DNA of 64,000 bases, taken from assembly GCA_964017185.1 (NCBI GenBank), contig OZ024874.1:14999957-15063956 (forward strand), given 5' to 3'. Shown in pieces: positions 50,701 to 60,800 of the stretch (the first letter of the stretch is position 1; every line of letters begins with the position of its first letter). Position numbers and translations under genes: made by a program. This DNA comes from Rugalucina vietnamica (lineage: Eukaryota; Mollusca; Bivalvia; Lucinida; Lucinidae). The notes below the pieces were generated by a model, which worked only from the letters and a program-made list of their open reading frames with translations, made no database searches and had not been told where the DNA came from.

Positions 50701-53462
50701 CTGAAAAGAAATTGAAGAAACCGAAGAACAATATAAAATGGTACTTGTTAGTTGATTTTCAAGTGCTAAGGTCTTTACAAAGAATAAAAGTAAACCAAAA
50801 CAAAACACGTGATCCAATAAAAAGCTGCGTATGTCCTTTAGTTATTTCAAGCTGGTTTCCACTGAAACAGATAAGGACTGGTAATTGTAAAATAAATGGC
50901 ATTATTTCCTTAAAGAACTAGGTGGACTATATCAGGCAAAATTAGGTAGCTTATCTCAGTATTTGTCTGGACACCAAAGGATTAACATCTACAGCAGCTC
51001 CTAAAAATCCAATAATCAATTTGATTGGCTGTGGCTGATACATGTGGAATAACTGATGTATGTTCGCTTGTAAAATACATAATCATAAATACCTATGCCC
51101 ATACCTGTGGCTAATTTTATTGCAGAGTACCTTGGTGACTAGCAATAAGACAATAAATATGACAGTAGCTGCACAGAAGCTTATCTCTACCTTTATTAAC
51201 TGTCTCCTGCCACCCGGCGGCTAACTTAGGCCTTTAAAAGAACACATCAGTAGGTCATCAATCGGTAATTGAACAATGTTTGTTAGGTGTAAACATATTC
51301 TAAATTCATGACATGGCTTTAGAACTGATGTTGTTTATGTTAGTTCAATGCAAGGGTCACAGAAACATACCTCAGCCATTCGAATTCGTTGAAGTAGACG
51401 TCTTTGCTGGTTTCAAAGGGCCAATACTCTGGGTACTGGTACCTGTGCTTGGCAGGCTCTATAATAACTTCTGCACTACCGCTGAAAATATACATATCGT
51501 TTTGTTTGCAGTACTTACAGTACTTTAATTCTATATAATCCTCACAAAAAGTGTTCAATGTTTCATATAATGAGAAGATAGCTATAATACCTATATATTG
51601 TGGCTGTTATTTTGCATTGCGCAAATGCCACAGCGCGTACTTTGGTACAGTGTATTTTGATGACATAAAGCAGAAAATCAGGATGGAATTTTCTGGTATA
51701 AGGACAAATATCATCTTCAACAACAGACCTACTTCACAATAAAGAAGAGTCTTTTTGCTGGTTCCTCTTGTCTCACGATGAAATCTCCGGTGTTGAAATG
51801 ATGTTTCCTCAGAACTATCTGTAGAACGCCTTTAGCACGGAGAGGCAGATTGCTGAAGAATGGGTGCACGTCAACAAACTCTAGAATTTCGGTTGTGTCT
51901 CGCTCGTGGTGTTCCTACGAAAGTACATAACAGATACAGAACTGTTTAGCGACAGTGATATATTGACTTTCACCCTGGTGTGGGTTCACATCTAACAATA
52001 ACACCTCGGTAAATTTTAGTAAAATGACTACTTTCTTTTATTGTTTTATTTTGTATAGCTTTAATGGTATGATATACTTGTTTTCTATATCCATGAAGAA
52101 GCCAAGATGGCGAAACGTTGAATAAAGTGATAAATGTAATTAAAAAGGTAAAAGTAGGCAAAGATCGGGAAAAGGCGCAATCAGAAAAAGATTCCCACTC
52201 CAAAAACCGAGGTGGGAAAAAACAAACTAACAATCAGGTACTTATACCATGAAACATATCGTAAGCCGAATGAGCAGCTATTTTCCCAATAGGTGGCCAC
52301 TCAGTTACCTTAACTAAAACTATGAAAACACACATAAGGCGCCAACAGCACAAAAAAAAAAATAAACACCAAGACATAAAACAAAAAGAACCACCACAGA
52401 AGTATCGCCTTGGAACGATCAGTAACAAAAAGTTACTGGCGGGCTTAAACCGGTTTTACAGGCGTCTAACCTCACCCTCAGCTTCTGCAGTGGTTCATAA
52501 CATTTAGTTAGTTCTTCGGCCCTCGTGGTGAATCTCTAAAACTGGACTTAAGTTCGTGTTGGTGTTGTTTCATTTATTAACTAGTATAGCTTTCCAAACA
52601 AAATGGATTCCAACTTATTAAATTGTTTTGCATGGATACATATGTTTGTTCTAGCCTGTAAATATTTGTTTGTGACTTAGTTTTTTTCATTTTCTGTTAT
52701 AACTGATTTATCTATATTACTACTTACTTTGATTGAAGTGTTGAAAAATTCTTCATTGAGGACAAGTATATCACACAACTCGTTAGCTAGAATGGTCGCC
52801 GTGTAGACACCGTCATCATCCAAGACAGCAGTTTCAGTGAAGTACTTCCCTTTCTCTGCGGTGAAAAAAAATCAACATTGTTCAACATTGTTACTTCTCT
52901 GTTGAATACGTGTACGTGTGGTTTTATCTCTTAGCTTATCACTAACGCACTCGTTAGTTCCAAGATATTAGGCGTATTAATTAGCCGGTTGACTTTAAAT
53001 AGAGGAATGAATTGGACGACACACGAGTCAAGAAAAGCAAAGTTTTTTTCTGAACCTTTACATCCTAGTTTCCCTTAATCACTACGATATTTTTTTCTAC
53101 AAATCAGTCAACATATTTTCATGCTGCGTTGATAAATATTTCAATTGTTTGTAAATTATCCGTCATAAGATTCACAATACTTCATGCATTAAGTAAATAG
53201 CTTTCGTTCAAATCCTTTGCCGATACTCACATGTTGTTTTTGTGGTTATTGTACTAATGTTTAGACAAATAAATATGTTTAAACCAAAAATATAACTGAC
53301 TAGATGAGGTGAATTCTAAATTCATACCGTATTTAACAACAAATCTCCCAAACTTTGCTCTTGGAGTTCTTGATAGCTTTGACACTGGAGTTGGGTGCTC
53401 TTCTTTAGAGGTAAATGTCTCTGAAAAATGGTGGAATCATTTGATTTTTTTTCATCTTAACG

Positions 53463-53522
<60 letters not shown>

Positions 53523-55345
53523 TTTGAATGAAAAATCATTACGAAAACATGCCCATATGATATACAGTAATTTTTTCAGGTCAAAAATCTATAATTTTCA
53601 GAGGAAATTTTTTCATATTTTTCTTATTTTTGCTCAAAACATAGATTGTGGGTACACGTTAGAACCGCCTCGCCGAGCAAAAATAAGAAAAATAGGTATA
53701 CCCCTGCAAGCCCCAGTTTTACTATATAAAAGTGGGGTTTACGGGGGTATATATTGCACGGACATGTTTTCCTGATGCAAAAGAAAGAAGAAAGTTTGTG
53801 ATCTCGCATGACCACGTTAATCCTGTAAGAGACGAAGGGTACTTGATTTTGATCAAAGTCTGAATAATAAAGAATTACCTGTTTGGTTATTGGCATACTT
53901 TGTTACCGCAGTCTCAACACTGACGTCAGAGTCGGCGTCACTGACGTCACTATCATCGTCATGCATCGTCAAATCACGAGCTGATTTAGTATTCCGCATG
54001 GACGAAGCAGATTTAGGTGCCAACAACAGTTTCTCCGGTGAAATGGTAGCGCGTGATTTTGGGGACGACCGAGCCCCACTTTGCACACTATGTGCTGCCG
54101 CTAAAAACTTGTTCACGAGCATGGAGGAAGAACCGCGTAGGAATAAAAAAAATCTGAAAATTAAAACAAGATCAAAATCAAGAGGCGGCGATGCTCATTC
54201 AAATTATATGAATGGCGCATAAAACCTTGCAGACCTTAACTTATGATAATTCATGTTGTATGGAACAAAACATTGAATTAAAGCTACAGCCTTTGGTTAT
54301 CATTTGACTCACCTTGTGAAAAATACGGAGTGGCTATTGACAAACGTTTGTCATAAGCGATTTTTCAAACTGGAGAAAACAAAAAGTAAAAGTAAGTATT
54401 GGAACATCGGACCATGCGGTTATAGTGATATTTCTGTGATGAAATAGAACTCTTACCTTAGCGGGTCCTCCCTACAAAGTAAGAAAATATGACAGCTTCC
54501 ATGCAGTTATGACAATTCAACAATCCATTTAGATTCATAATTATTATATTATACATGTGCTTGTTGTAGGCGCTTTTTAATCGTAACCTTTAACGTTCAC
54601 TATCAAGAAAAAATGTTCCTAGTCCAAACTGACACTGTATTGCTTAGTTTAATGAAGGTTCAAATGAAATGAGAAGGTTCGTGACACCTAGTATCTCAAG
54701 AGCCTACCTCGTGGATCTTTTTTCTTGGCTACAATATTATCGTGTTCTAAATCTTGGTACCGTTTAAGTGCTGTTCACACTAGCTACGACTTACACTGTT
54801 CTATGTTCTCCTTGTTGGAAGAGGACGCCATCTCGTTCTAGGCTCATGTGATCTGCGTGCCTCATAATGTCCATCAAAACACCTAGGTAAAGGATTTCAT
54901 ATGTATGCGGTTGCTACAGGTTGGTTATTTTTCACATTTCTAGAATTATCAACTTGTGTATATTTACAGCCATTTCCTTCCATAGAAGTTCCAAAATAGT
55001 ACTCAGTACATTCGAATTAATTGAGCCTACACATTAGAAAACCAACAATTTGGGACTCTGACCAGGTTGTACAGCCTCGGTTAACGGCACCAAATATTCG
55101 CCGAAGGGTTTGGGTCCCATGTTCATCATTTTGGAATGGAAAGACACGATATGTCTTGATGATATGGACATTTGTTTGCCATATAAAACATTACATAAAC
55201 AACAACACTACTTACTTGATTCTAGATTCTTGAGGAGGGCACAGCGACGACGGAGCCAGACGATAAAGCCCGCCATTTCTGTTTCTGATCGTGATGCTTT
55301 ATCCTCCGATATCATCTGGACGAACTCTCGTAGTCTGCGTGACAT
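44379..55345 (-). CDS. Protein with two divergent cyclic-nucleotide-binding (CNB) folds, 17 exons
   Basis: Exons in transcript order: 55345-55216, 54882-54795, 54728-54708 (21 nt), 54471-54457 (15 nt), 54153-53879, 53420-53328, 52855-52728, 51914-51733, 51481-51371, 50700-50541, 50168-49949, 49418-49236, 48917-48751, 48399-48214, 48006-47704, 47139-47020 and 44771-44379. Phases join throughout: 2775 nt, 924 residues plus TGA. CNB 1 spans residues ~40-250: HMSLERDGVLFQQGE, RFFLFLRGSSS, KGKYFTETAVLDDDGVYTAT. CNB 2 spans ~263-420: FFSNLPLRAKGVLQIVLR, HFNTGDFIVRQEEPAKR, LFFIVNGSAEVIIE. A charged tail (~430-924) ends Ser/Thr-rich. The layout recalls CNBD2-type proteins, which are poorly understood and often testis/cilia-linked. 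Neither fold shows the canonical P-R-A-A arginine, so cyclic nucleotide binding is doubtful. The 49.9-49.4 kb junction has a second equally valid splice (49944/49410). Confidence 0.75.
44860..44940 (-). repeat. H2 MITE fragment
   Basis: ACACACCTTTGCAATAAACG then TTTTTTTTCAGCTGTAAAAG match the left part of H2 copies. About 90 bp from the last CNB-gene exon. Confidence 0.45.
45016..45820 (+). mobile_element. Repeat C with ~160-bp tandem units
   Basis: Starts TTAGCTCGCCTGTACGAAAG with hairpin TGTACGAAAGTACAGG, then GCGTTGGCG-type units. Three to four repeats carry ATCTCTTGAACATGTGGATG, TCAAGTTGATACTTTG and GAGGTCAAGGTCAC. Ends CAGGTGAGCTACGCTGTCC. Overall plan like A and B. Confidence 0.6.
45985..46885 (+). 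repeat. Repeat D, ~145-175-bp tandem array
   Basis: About five units of ATTTGACCTTTGACCTCGAT, GACCTTGACCTTT, ATGAACCCCTCGAGCTAATA, TCCGGGGCCGCCCTC, CCAAGTTTGGTGAAGATCGG and GGACCTGGGAGAAGTAGGGG. Frames open on both strands (46068-46963) come from the repeat and are not genes. Confidence 0.75.
47020..49418 (-). CDS. CNB gene, exons 12-16, charged tail
   Basis: Exons 49418-49236 (SWEKLRQREKDMLKLLDWF ...), 48917-48751 (RYGCLATVKAEREPMSLRAL ...), 48399-48214 (YTRDHEDDIVDIEEQTNRVT ...), 48006-47704 (HPDEESEEEEKLPVIDE ..., with LTRDLTRDHSGLT and ALTRGLSALT repeats) and 47139-47020 (FERRDIAPSGLEERIRNFLT ...). No domain recognised. The first of these uses an unusual GTAGAT donor chosen to keep phase. 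Confidence 0.6.
49438..49703 (+). mobile_element. H2 foldback MITE
   Basis: CATTACGAAACATGCCCTTG start; palindrome AAAATATAGATCGTGGGTAC / GAGTACCCACAATCCATGTTT with loop CGCTTCGCCGAGGCGG; end CCTGTTTTCGTAATAAT. It lies 20 bp from the exon that starts (minus) at 49418 and would fall across the branch-point area. Confidence 0.65.
49949..51481 (-). CDS. CNB gene, exons 9-11, rest of CNB 2
   Basis: Exons 51481-51371, 50700-50541 and 50168-49949. GSAEVIIEPAKHRYQYPEYW is followed by a charged insert (EFRRKAHSKKYYQHTEADF). Then EVIGITEHVLQLNTFMQ / SVRCLQPTEVYSLSTKPF takes the place of the phosphate-binding cassette and last strands; no P-R-A-A. Confidence 0.65.
50169..51370 (-). other. CNB-gene introns around exon 10, no repeat recognised
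   Basis: Apart from the exon 50541-50700, the stretches 50169-50540 and 50701-51370 show no familiar repeat. A plus-strand frame at 50568 is the shadow of the exon. Confidence 0.4.
51733..53420 (-). CDS. CNB gene, exons 6-8, end of CNB 1 and start of CNB 2
   Basis: Exons 53420-53328, 52855-52728 and 51914-51733. They read PRAKFGRFVVKY, EKGKYFTETAVLDDDGVYTA, TILANELCDILVLNEEFFN, then EHHERDTTEILEFVDVHPFF and the HFNTGDFIVRQEEP turn. In CNB 1 the canonical G-E-[LI]-A-L...P-R-[AS]-A-T becomes T-E-T-A-V-L-D-D-D-G-V-Y-T-A-T: the Glu is kept, the Arg is missing. Confidence 0.7.
51915..52727 (-). other. CNB-gene intron, unrecognised sequence
   Basis: Contains TTTCGCCATCTTGGC-like sequence near 52095-52115 and a lysine-rich random frame (52322-52507). 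No repeat family was assigned. Confidence 0.35.
53463..53521 (+). repeat. (GATA)n microsatellite, about 14 units
   Basis: Perfect GATA run 43 bp from the acceptor of the CNB-gene exon that begins (minus) at 53420. Confidence 0.9.
53537..53778 (+). mobile_element. H2 foldback MITE
   Basis: CATTACGAAAACATGCCCAT start, left palindrome arm ACATAGATTGTGGGTACACG followed by a truncated right arm, CTATATAAAAGTGGGGTTTA, end ACATGTTTTCCTGATG. 117 bp from a CNB-gene exon. Confidence 0.65.
53879..54153 (-). CDS. CNB gene, exon 5, CNB strand plus long Ser/Asp-rich insert
   Basis: Opens RFFLFLRGSSSMLVNKF, the CNB beta4-5 strand, then about 80 residues of Ala/Ser/Lys-rich sequence (ARSSPKSRATISPEKLLLA) and an acidic run (HDDDSDVSDADSDVS). 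The insert sits inside the fold, between strands that are adjacent in ordinary CNB domains. Confidence 0.65.
54457..54728 (-). CDS. CNB gene, microexons 3 (21 nt) and 4 (15 nt)
   Basis: 54728-54708 encodes VQEKRST and 54471-54457 encodes (R)EDPL. Both keep phase 2, have AG before and GTAGGC/GTAAGA after, and link exon 2 to the RFFLFLRGSS strand in exon 5. Each is a multiple of three, so either could be skipped without a frame change. Support is indirect (phase and domain continuity). Confidence 0.45.
54795..54882 (-). CDS. CNB gene, exon 2, first beta strands of CNB 1
   Basis: Encodes VLMDIMRHADHMSLERDGVL then FQQGEHRT. The G-V-L-F-x-Q-G-E pattern is the classic CNB beta2-beta3 turn. Donor GTAAGT. 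Confidence 0.7.
55020..55085 (+). repeat. H1 MITE fragment
   Basis: TGAGCCTACACATTAGAAAA, CCAACAATTTGGGACTCTGA and CCAGGTTGTACAG. Only the left end remains. Confidence 0.5.
55216..55345 (-). CDS. CNB gene, exon 1 with start codon
   Basis: ATG at 55345 (GGACATGTC context), reading MSRRLREFVQMISEDKASRS then ETEMAGFIVWLRRRCALLKN, donor GTAAGT. This helical segment before the CNB is as expected for the N-terminal helices of the fold. An earlier upstream exon is possible but none was found. Confidence 0.6.
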
Positions 55346-56270
55346 GTCCGTTTCTTTTAGTTTTATTCACTATGTAAAATTATTTCAACGCCGCCGTGAA
55401 AAAAAGATTCATATCGAAAGGTCAAGATGTCCTTGTGTCGGTGTTGCGACGCTTAGATTTGTCCATGCAGAGAATCTATCCTTCCCATAAACACGGGAAT
55501 AGTTATAACAATGCCGTATCCATGTATGATCCGGATATAAAAAGTGTTTTCCATGTTTCTCACTTAAGAATTTCGGTAGATGAATGAAGCATTATTTTTG
55601 TTCGGACTTTATGCTTTTAAATCTGCCAAATTGTATAGACTACTTTTTAGTTGTTTTATAAACTATTCCTCTTTTCAATGGATTTATCAATGTGTTGTGC
55701 TATTGTCAAATCATTTTTGTTAAAATAAAAATAAAACAAGAGATTCTCCGGCAATTACGAAAATAATGAATACCGCATTGTCAACGGCTGAGTCGAACCC
55801 GAACATTTTTAAAGATAATTTCTTGTAATTACCATTGACTTTATATCTTTAGTTGGTGGACTATTTCTATAAGACATGAAACGTACAAACAGTATTGTAG
55901 TAAAACCTATCCAATGTGTTCGACAATGCCGGGTCTGAAACAGAACAGGCTCATTCATTTAACTGCAGAAGATGGCTGTGGGTCGGCGACTCATAAACGT
56001 AATATTAGATCTAAAGGGAAACCATCTAAGAGCCCCTAGCTGATATTTCTTTACTTCTCTTGGCTTAAACTATCCACTTCAAAAGTTTGTACAGAACAAA
56101 CACAAAGACATGTTGGAAGAGAAATCCAAAATCTCTCTTCACCTCAACTGGCGACTTTGTAGTCTGGGCCTGAGGAGGAAGAAAAGAAAAAAATCTTCCC
56201 GCTATTGACGAAGTGCCAGGCGATCAAATCCGTGATCAAACGGGTCTCGTATGCGTTAATTCCTATATAA
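55346..56270. other. Upstream of the CNB gene, no clear gene
   Basis: Would hold the CNB-gene promoter. A plus-strand 63-codon frame (55396-55587) has no family match. No TATA box or CpG cluster stands out. Confidence 0.35.
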
Positions 56271-56276
56271 ATAGTG

Positions 56277-56393
56277 TTATTCCGGTTTGCTTTGACTCGT
56301 GGTCTTTTTGCTTTTACCATCCAATCCGGACGAACTTCATTTGATGATTGGAGAAAAAGGAAAAGCGTCGCCAGTTCATACAAAACTTATCAG
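56277..56393 (+). pseudogene. Inverted partial duplicate of a CNB-gene exon, donor kept
   Basis: GCTTTGACTCGTGGTCTTT, CAATCCGGACGAACTTCATT, GATGATTGGAGAAAAAGGAA and AAAACTTATCAG|GTGAATG match the end of exon 48006-47704, which is on the other strand. Differences include a 15-nt and a 24-nt deletion, both keeping frame, so the copy still reads LTRGLFAFTIQSGRTSFDDW then KRKSVASSYKTYQ. Confidence 0.75.
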
Positions 56394-56667
56394 GTGAATG
56401 CATTGTTTCAACCAGATATTGGCTGCAAGCACGGCTTTCAGTATATGCCCTGCAAAATTATCTGAACCACAATGTACAAATATCAAATATTCAGAGAAAA
56501 ATGTGAAGAATGTCTTTTCATGCATATCCTCAGTATCTCTGTCAAATATCTGCCAAGTATTAAAAGAGTCTTTCTTAACGGACATTTGCAACCAACTGTC
56601 AGTTCAGAGAACCCCGAAGAAAACTGCACAGTTTTCCATAAAACAATTCATTCTTCAGCTGCTTCTA

Positions 56668-57725
56668 CTTTAGGACATCCATCTCGCAAACATCAAGACT
56701 GGTTTGATGAGAATGATAACGAAGATGATACTAGCTCAGTATACAAGAAAGCAGCCTACAGCAACATTTGTAAGACAGTCCAGACCAAGCTTAGGGACAT
56801 GCAAGATTCGTGGCTGAGGAAGAAAACAGAAGAAAAGAGCAGGAATCCAGTCTTTTGCGGACAGAAAGGACATGAAGAAATTTCATGATGCACTGAAAAC
56901 TATTTATGGCCCAAAGAGTTCTGGACATCAATGAAGATGCAATCGACAGACATCCACAGATAGAGTGCAATGTTCTGTGAGATGAATTTCCAACCGTCAT
57001 GGAATCAAGAAAAGCAGTTTAACAACTGTCATCTGGCAAAGCTCCAGGTGCAGATGCACTTCCTGCAGGCCGGGGGGTACCTATGGCAGAGAAACTGACA
57101 GAGTTGTTTCACTGTGTGTGGAAGCAGGAGGCTCTGTCACACAAGATTTTAAGGATGCATTCACAATCCACCTATATAAGCGGAAAAGAAATCTTCGAGT
57201 CTGTGACAACCATAGGGGCATCTCCCTCCTATCCATTGCTGGGAAGATATTGTCAAAAATCCGTCTGTTGAATTGCCTGAATGTTCATCTTTGTCAGAAG
57301 GGACTTATCCCAGAAAGTCAATGTGGATTCAGAAATTCAGAGGGACAATAGACGTAATCTCCACAGAAAGACAGCTTCAGGAGAAATGCCAAGAACAGAA
57401 TGTAGATCTATACATGACGTTTGTTGATCTCACCAAAGCTTTCGTGATGGACTCTGGAAAACCATGGCCAAGTTTGGCCGTCCACCCAGATTCATAGCAG
57501 TGGTGCAGCAATTTCATGATGGCATGCAGGCACGTGTGCAAAATGATGGAGATTTTTTTTAACCTTTTGATGTAACGAATGGGGTCAAACAGGGTTGTGT
57601 TATGGCACCAACACTGTCCAGCATGATGATTTCTGTCATGCCCATGGATGCTTTTCAGGACAGTGACACTGGTTTTCCAATCAGGTACCGTTTTGGTGGC
57701 AATATATTCAACCTTCGGAAGTAGC
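56668..57725 (+). pseudogene. Degraded RTE-like LINE reverse transcriptase
   Basis: Pieces in shifting frames: HQDWFDENDNED, KKAAYSNICKTVQTKLRDMQ, LSSGKAPGADALPAG (about 57020-57075), YKRKRNLRVCDNHRGISLLS, IPESQCGFRNSEG, LQEKCQEQNVDLYMTFVDLT, VTNGVKQGCVMAPTL and IRYRF. The order is that of an RTE/jockey-like RT; frame breaks show it is dead. It is cut by the CR1-like insertion at about 57770. Confidence 0.75.
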
Positions 57726-57830
57726 AGATTTTGGGCTCAAATCCGGCTGAATCTGAATCTGAATCTGAATAGTTTACTGGTGACACGCCAAATGACATTA
57801 TTTCACCAGGGGGTTCGGATGGGGGAGAAA

Positions 57831-60800
57831 TTAGTCCCTTGGACGCACGAGTGAAGCGAACTTGGACACACAGTCATCAGACATTTCAGCAGAGGAGACA
57901 AGTGAATCAGGGAGGTCATTCCAGTCCCTGATAGTCTGTGGAAAGAAACTACTTTTGTACGCTTCTTTGCTAGCTGAAGGTATCTGAAAAGCCAAAGAGT
58001 GTTGATTTCTACAACGCCTATTCTTTGGGATAAGGTCATCTGTGGGTATTCTGGCTTTACCCTTTAGACCTTTGTATAGCAATATAAGTCTACTATCCTT
58101 CCTCCTTTTCTTAAGAGATTCCCATTTCAGTTGACCTAAAATGCCAGTCATGCTCCCAGTTTCAAAAACATAATTTCCCGTCACAAACCTTGCCGCACGA
58201 TTTTGGACCTTTTCCAGTTCTTCCTGGAGGCCATGAGTGTGAGGGTCCCAAACTGAGCTTCCATATTCCAAGACCGGCCGCACCAGTCCTTTATAAGCTG
58301 CTTCTTTCACATCTGGGGGACAAGAATACAAATTTCTCCTCAAGAATCCGAGTGTTCTGTTAGCCTTTGTACAAACATTGGAAATATGAGTATTCCATTT
58401 CAAATCATTTGTGATAGTTACACCCAGGTATTTTATGCTTTCAACGTTTTCCAGCAAAGTGCCCTCAAGGGTGTAGTTAGCCTGTATCTTACTAGACCGT
58501 TTATTTGTCAGCTGCATCATGTTGCATTTGACGGGTTGAAATCTCATTCCCCATTTTCTATCCCAACTGCCTAAGCGATCAATGTCTCTTTGAAGTTTCA
58601 ATGTATCCTCTTCATTCTTGATTTCACGATAGCAAACACAATCATCAGCAAAGAGCCTTATTTCAGACTCGATGTCTGCTGAGATGTCATTTATATACAA
58701 GGAAAACAGCAAGGGGCCGAGAACGGTGCCCTGAGGGACACCCGACACAACTGGAGCCCAATCGGATTTAATACCATTAACCACTACCCTTTGTTGTCTG
58801 AAACAAAGGAAAGCATTTATCCAATTCAGTGTTGTTCCACCTATTCCATAGCTGAACAATTTGCTTTTAAGGAGTTCATGGGGAGGAGTATCGAAAGCCT
58901 TTTCAAAATCGAGTATAAGAGTGTCGACCTGGCCTTTTTTGTCTAAGATTTTGGCCCAGTCATTTATCACTGTAGTCAACTGAGTTTCACAGCTATGCCA
59001 TTTCCTAAATGCGTGTTGCCTGTCTGACAGGAGTTCATGTTCATCAAGATGGGCCATAATATTAGAGCATACAATATGTTCAAGAAGCTTACAAGGAATG
59101 CATGTCAAAGAAACAGGGCGGTAATTGCGGGCAAGTGACCTGTCGCCCTTCTTAAACAGGGGGCAAATATTAGCAAGAGACCATTCTTTAGGAATTTCAC
59201 CTGTATCAATTGACTGCTGGAAGAGATGGGCGAATACCGGCCCTAATTCCATAGCCAGTTCCTTTAGGACTCTGGGATGAAGCTCATCAGGCCCTAAGGC
59301 TTTAGACGGGTTTAGACCTTTGAGAAGTTTGATCACCCCTTCCTTTGTGACCACAATATCATGCATGAATGGGGCAGATCTATCCATAAGAGGGACCTGT
59401 TTGTATTCACTTTTAGTGAAAACATCCGAGAACTGACCATTAAATTCTTCTGCCTTCTCAAATTCGGATTGAGCTATTCCACTTCCATTTCTCTTTTTCA
59501 ACGGGGGAATACCTTGGGTATCTTTTTTCTGACTGTTTATATACCTGTAAAAATCTCTAGGATTAGCCTTAACATCTCCTACCAAGTTGTTCACATAAAG
59601 ATCATGCTGCTTCCTGATATCAGCTTTGATCTCTTTCCGTAAAGATTCAAATTTAGATCTAAATTTTGCACTACCAGTCTTTTTAGCTTTTGCATGAGTT
59701 GCATTTTTTCTGCGAATCTTCCTTCTTATTTCAGGTGTTATCCAAGGGACAGAGGAAACTGAGCGACTAGTTTTTGAGGGGATATGTTTATCTGCCGATT
59801 CCTGAATAAACGATGTAATGAGATTGAAATTTTCCTGGACCGACCGAGTATTTGAGTAACCGTTGAAGTATCTTTCCTTTGCAAATTTAAGTGTTTCTGC
59901 TCTCATAGATTCATAATCACCTTTCTGATAACGATACACTTTTCTCCTAGGTTTCTTTATAGGGGGGATAGCAATTTTCAATGTGCCAGATACAATGTCA
60001 TGATCACTGAGCTTATCCGGGGAATGAATGTCTACAAACTGACCAGGAAGAGAGGTCAAAATTAAGTCCAAAGTATTTCTTTCTCTGGTGGGGAAATTGA
60101 CTAATTGTTCCAAACCGTGGTCATTCATGATATCTATCAAAATCTGACCCTCCGTCTGACTCAATGATGACCCAAATTTGCTGAGTCTGTCCGGCCATAC
60201 AATATCTCTAAAGTTAAAATCACCTAAAACATGAATTAAGGGGGGTTTGTTGCCTTTATTAATATTTTTGATTTTGTCAAGCTGTTCTCTAAATAAATTG
60301 TCAAACTTTTCCAGGGAATTCAATAGGTCATTTCCATTGTCCGATACTGGTAAATGACCATCGACAGGTGGTCGATACCAGCTAGCCACAAAGTGAGTTT
60401 TCTTATTTACAAAAAGTTTGACCCAAACTGACTCTGAGTCATTGTCCAATTCTGTGAGGGGCATGTGTGGGATGTCCTTGTGTACAAGGAGCATAACACC
60501 ACCACCATTTAAGGTTCTATCCTTTCTGTACACGCTGTATGGAAAAGATTCTGGAAATAATTCGGACGTTAATATGGAATTGTCAATTTTTGTTTCCTGA
60601 ATCGCCAAAATCTGAGATTGCTGAAAATCAATGAAGGCCAACAACTCAAGTTTTTTTCCTCTTATACTGTTTATGTTGATACTGGAAAATTTCAGACCAC
60701 TAATAAAACTGTTTTTGCTATTCAAGGTTTCAGTGGACTTGGTTTCATGACCTCTTGCAAGTAGGTCAAACCTATTTTCACTTTCCAAGTTAAACTGTTC

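Noticed and set aside
53890-54222. 110-codon plus-strand frame opposite CNB-gene exon 5
   Set aside because: Shadow of the minus-strand exon, which has splice signals and domain continuity.
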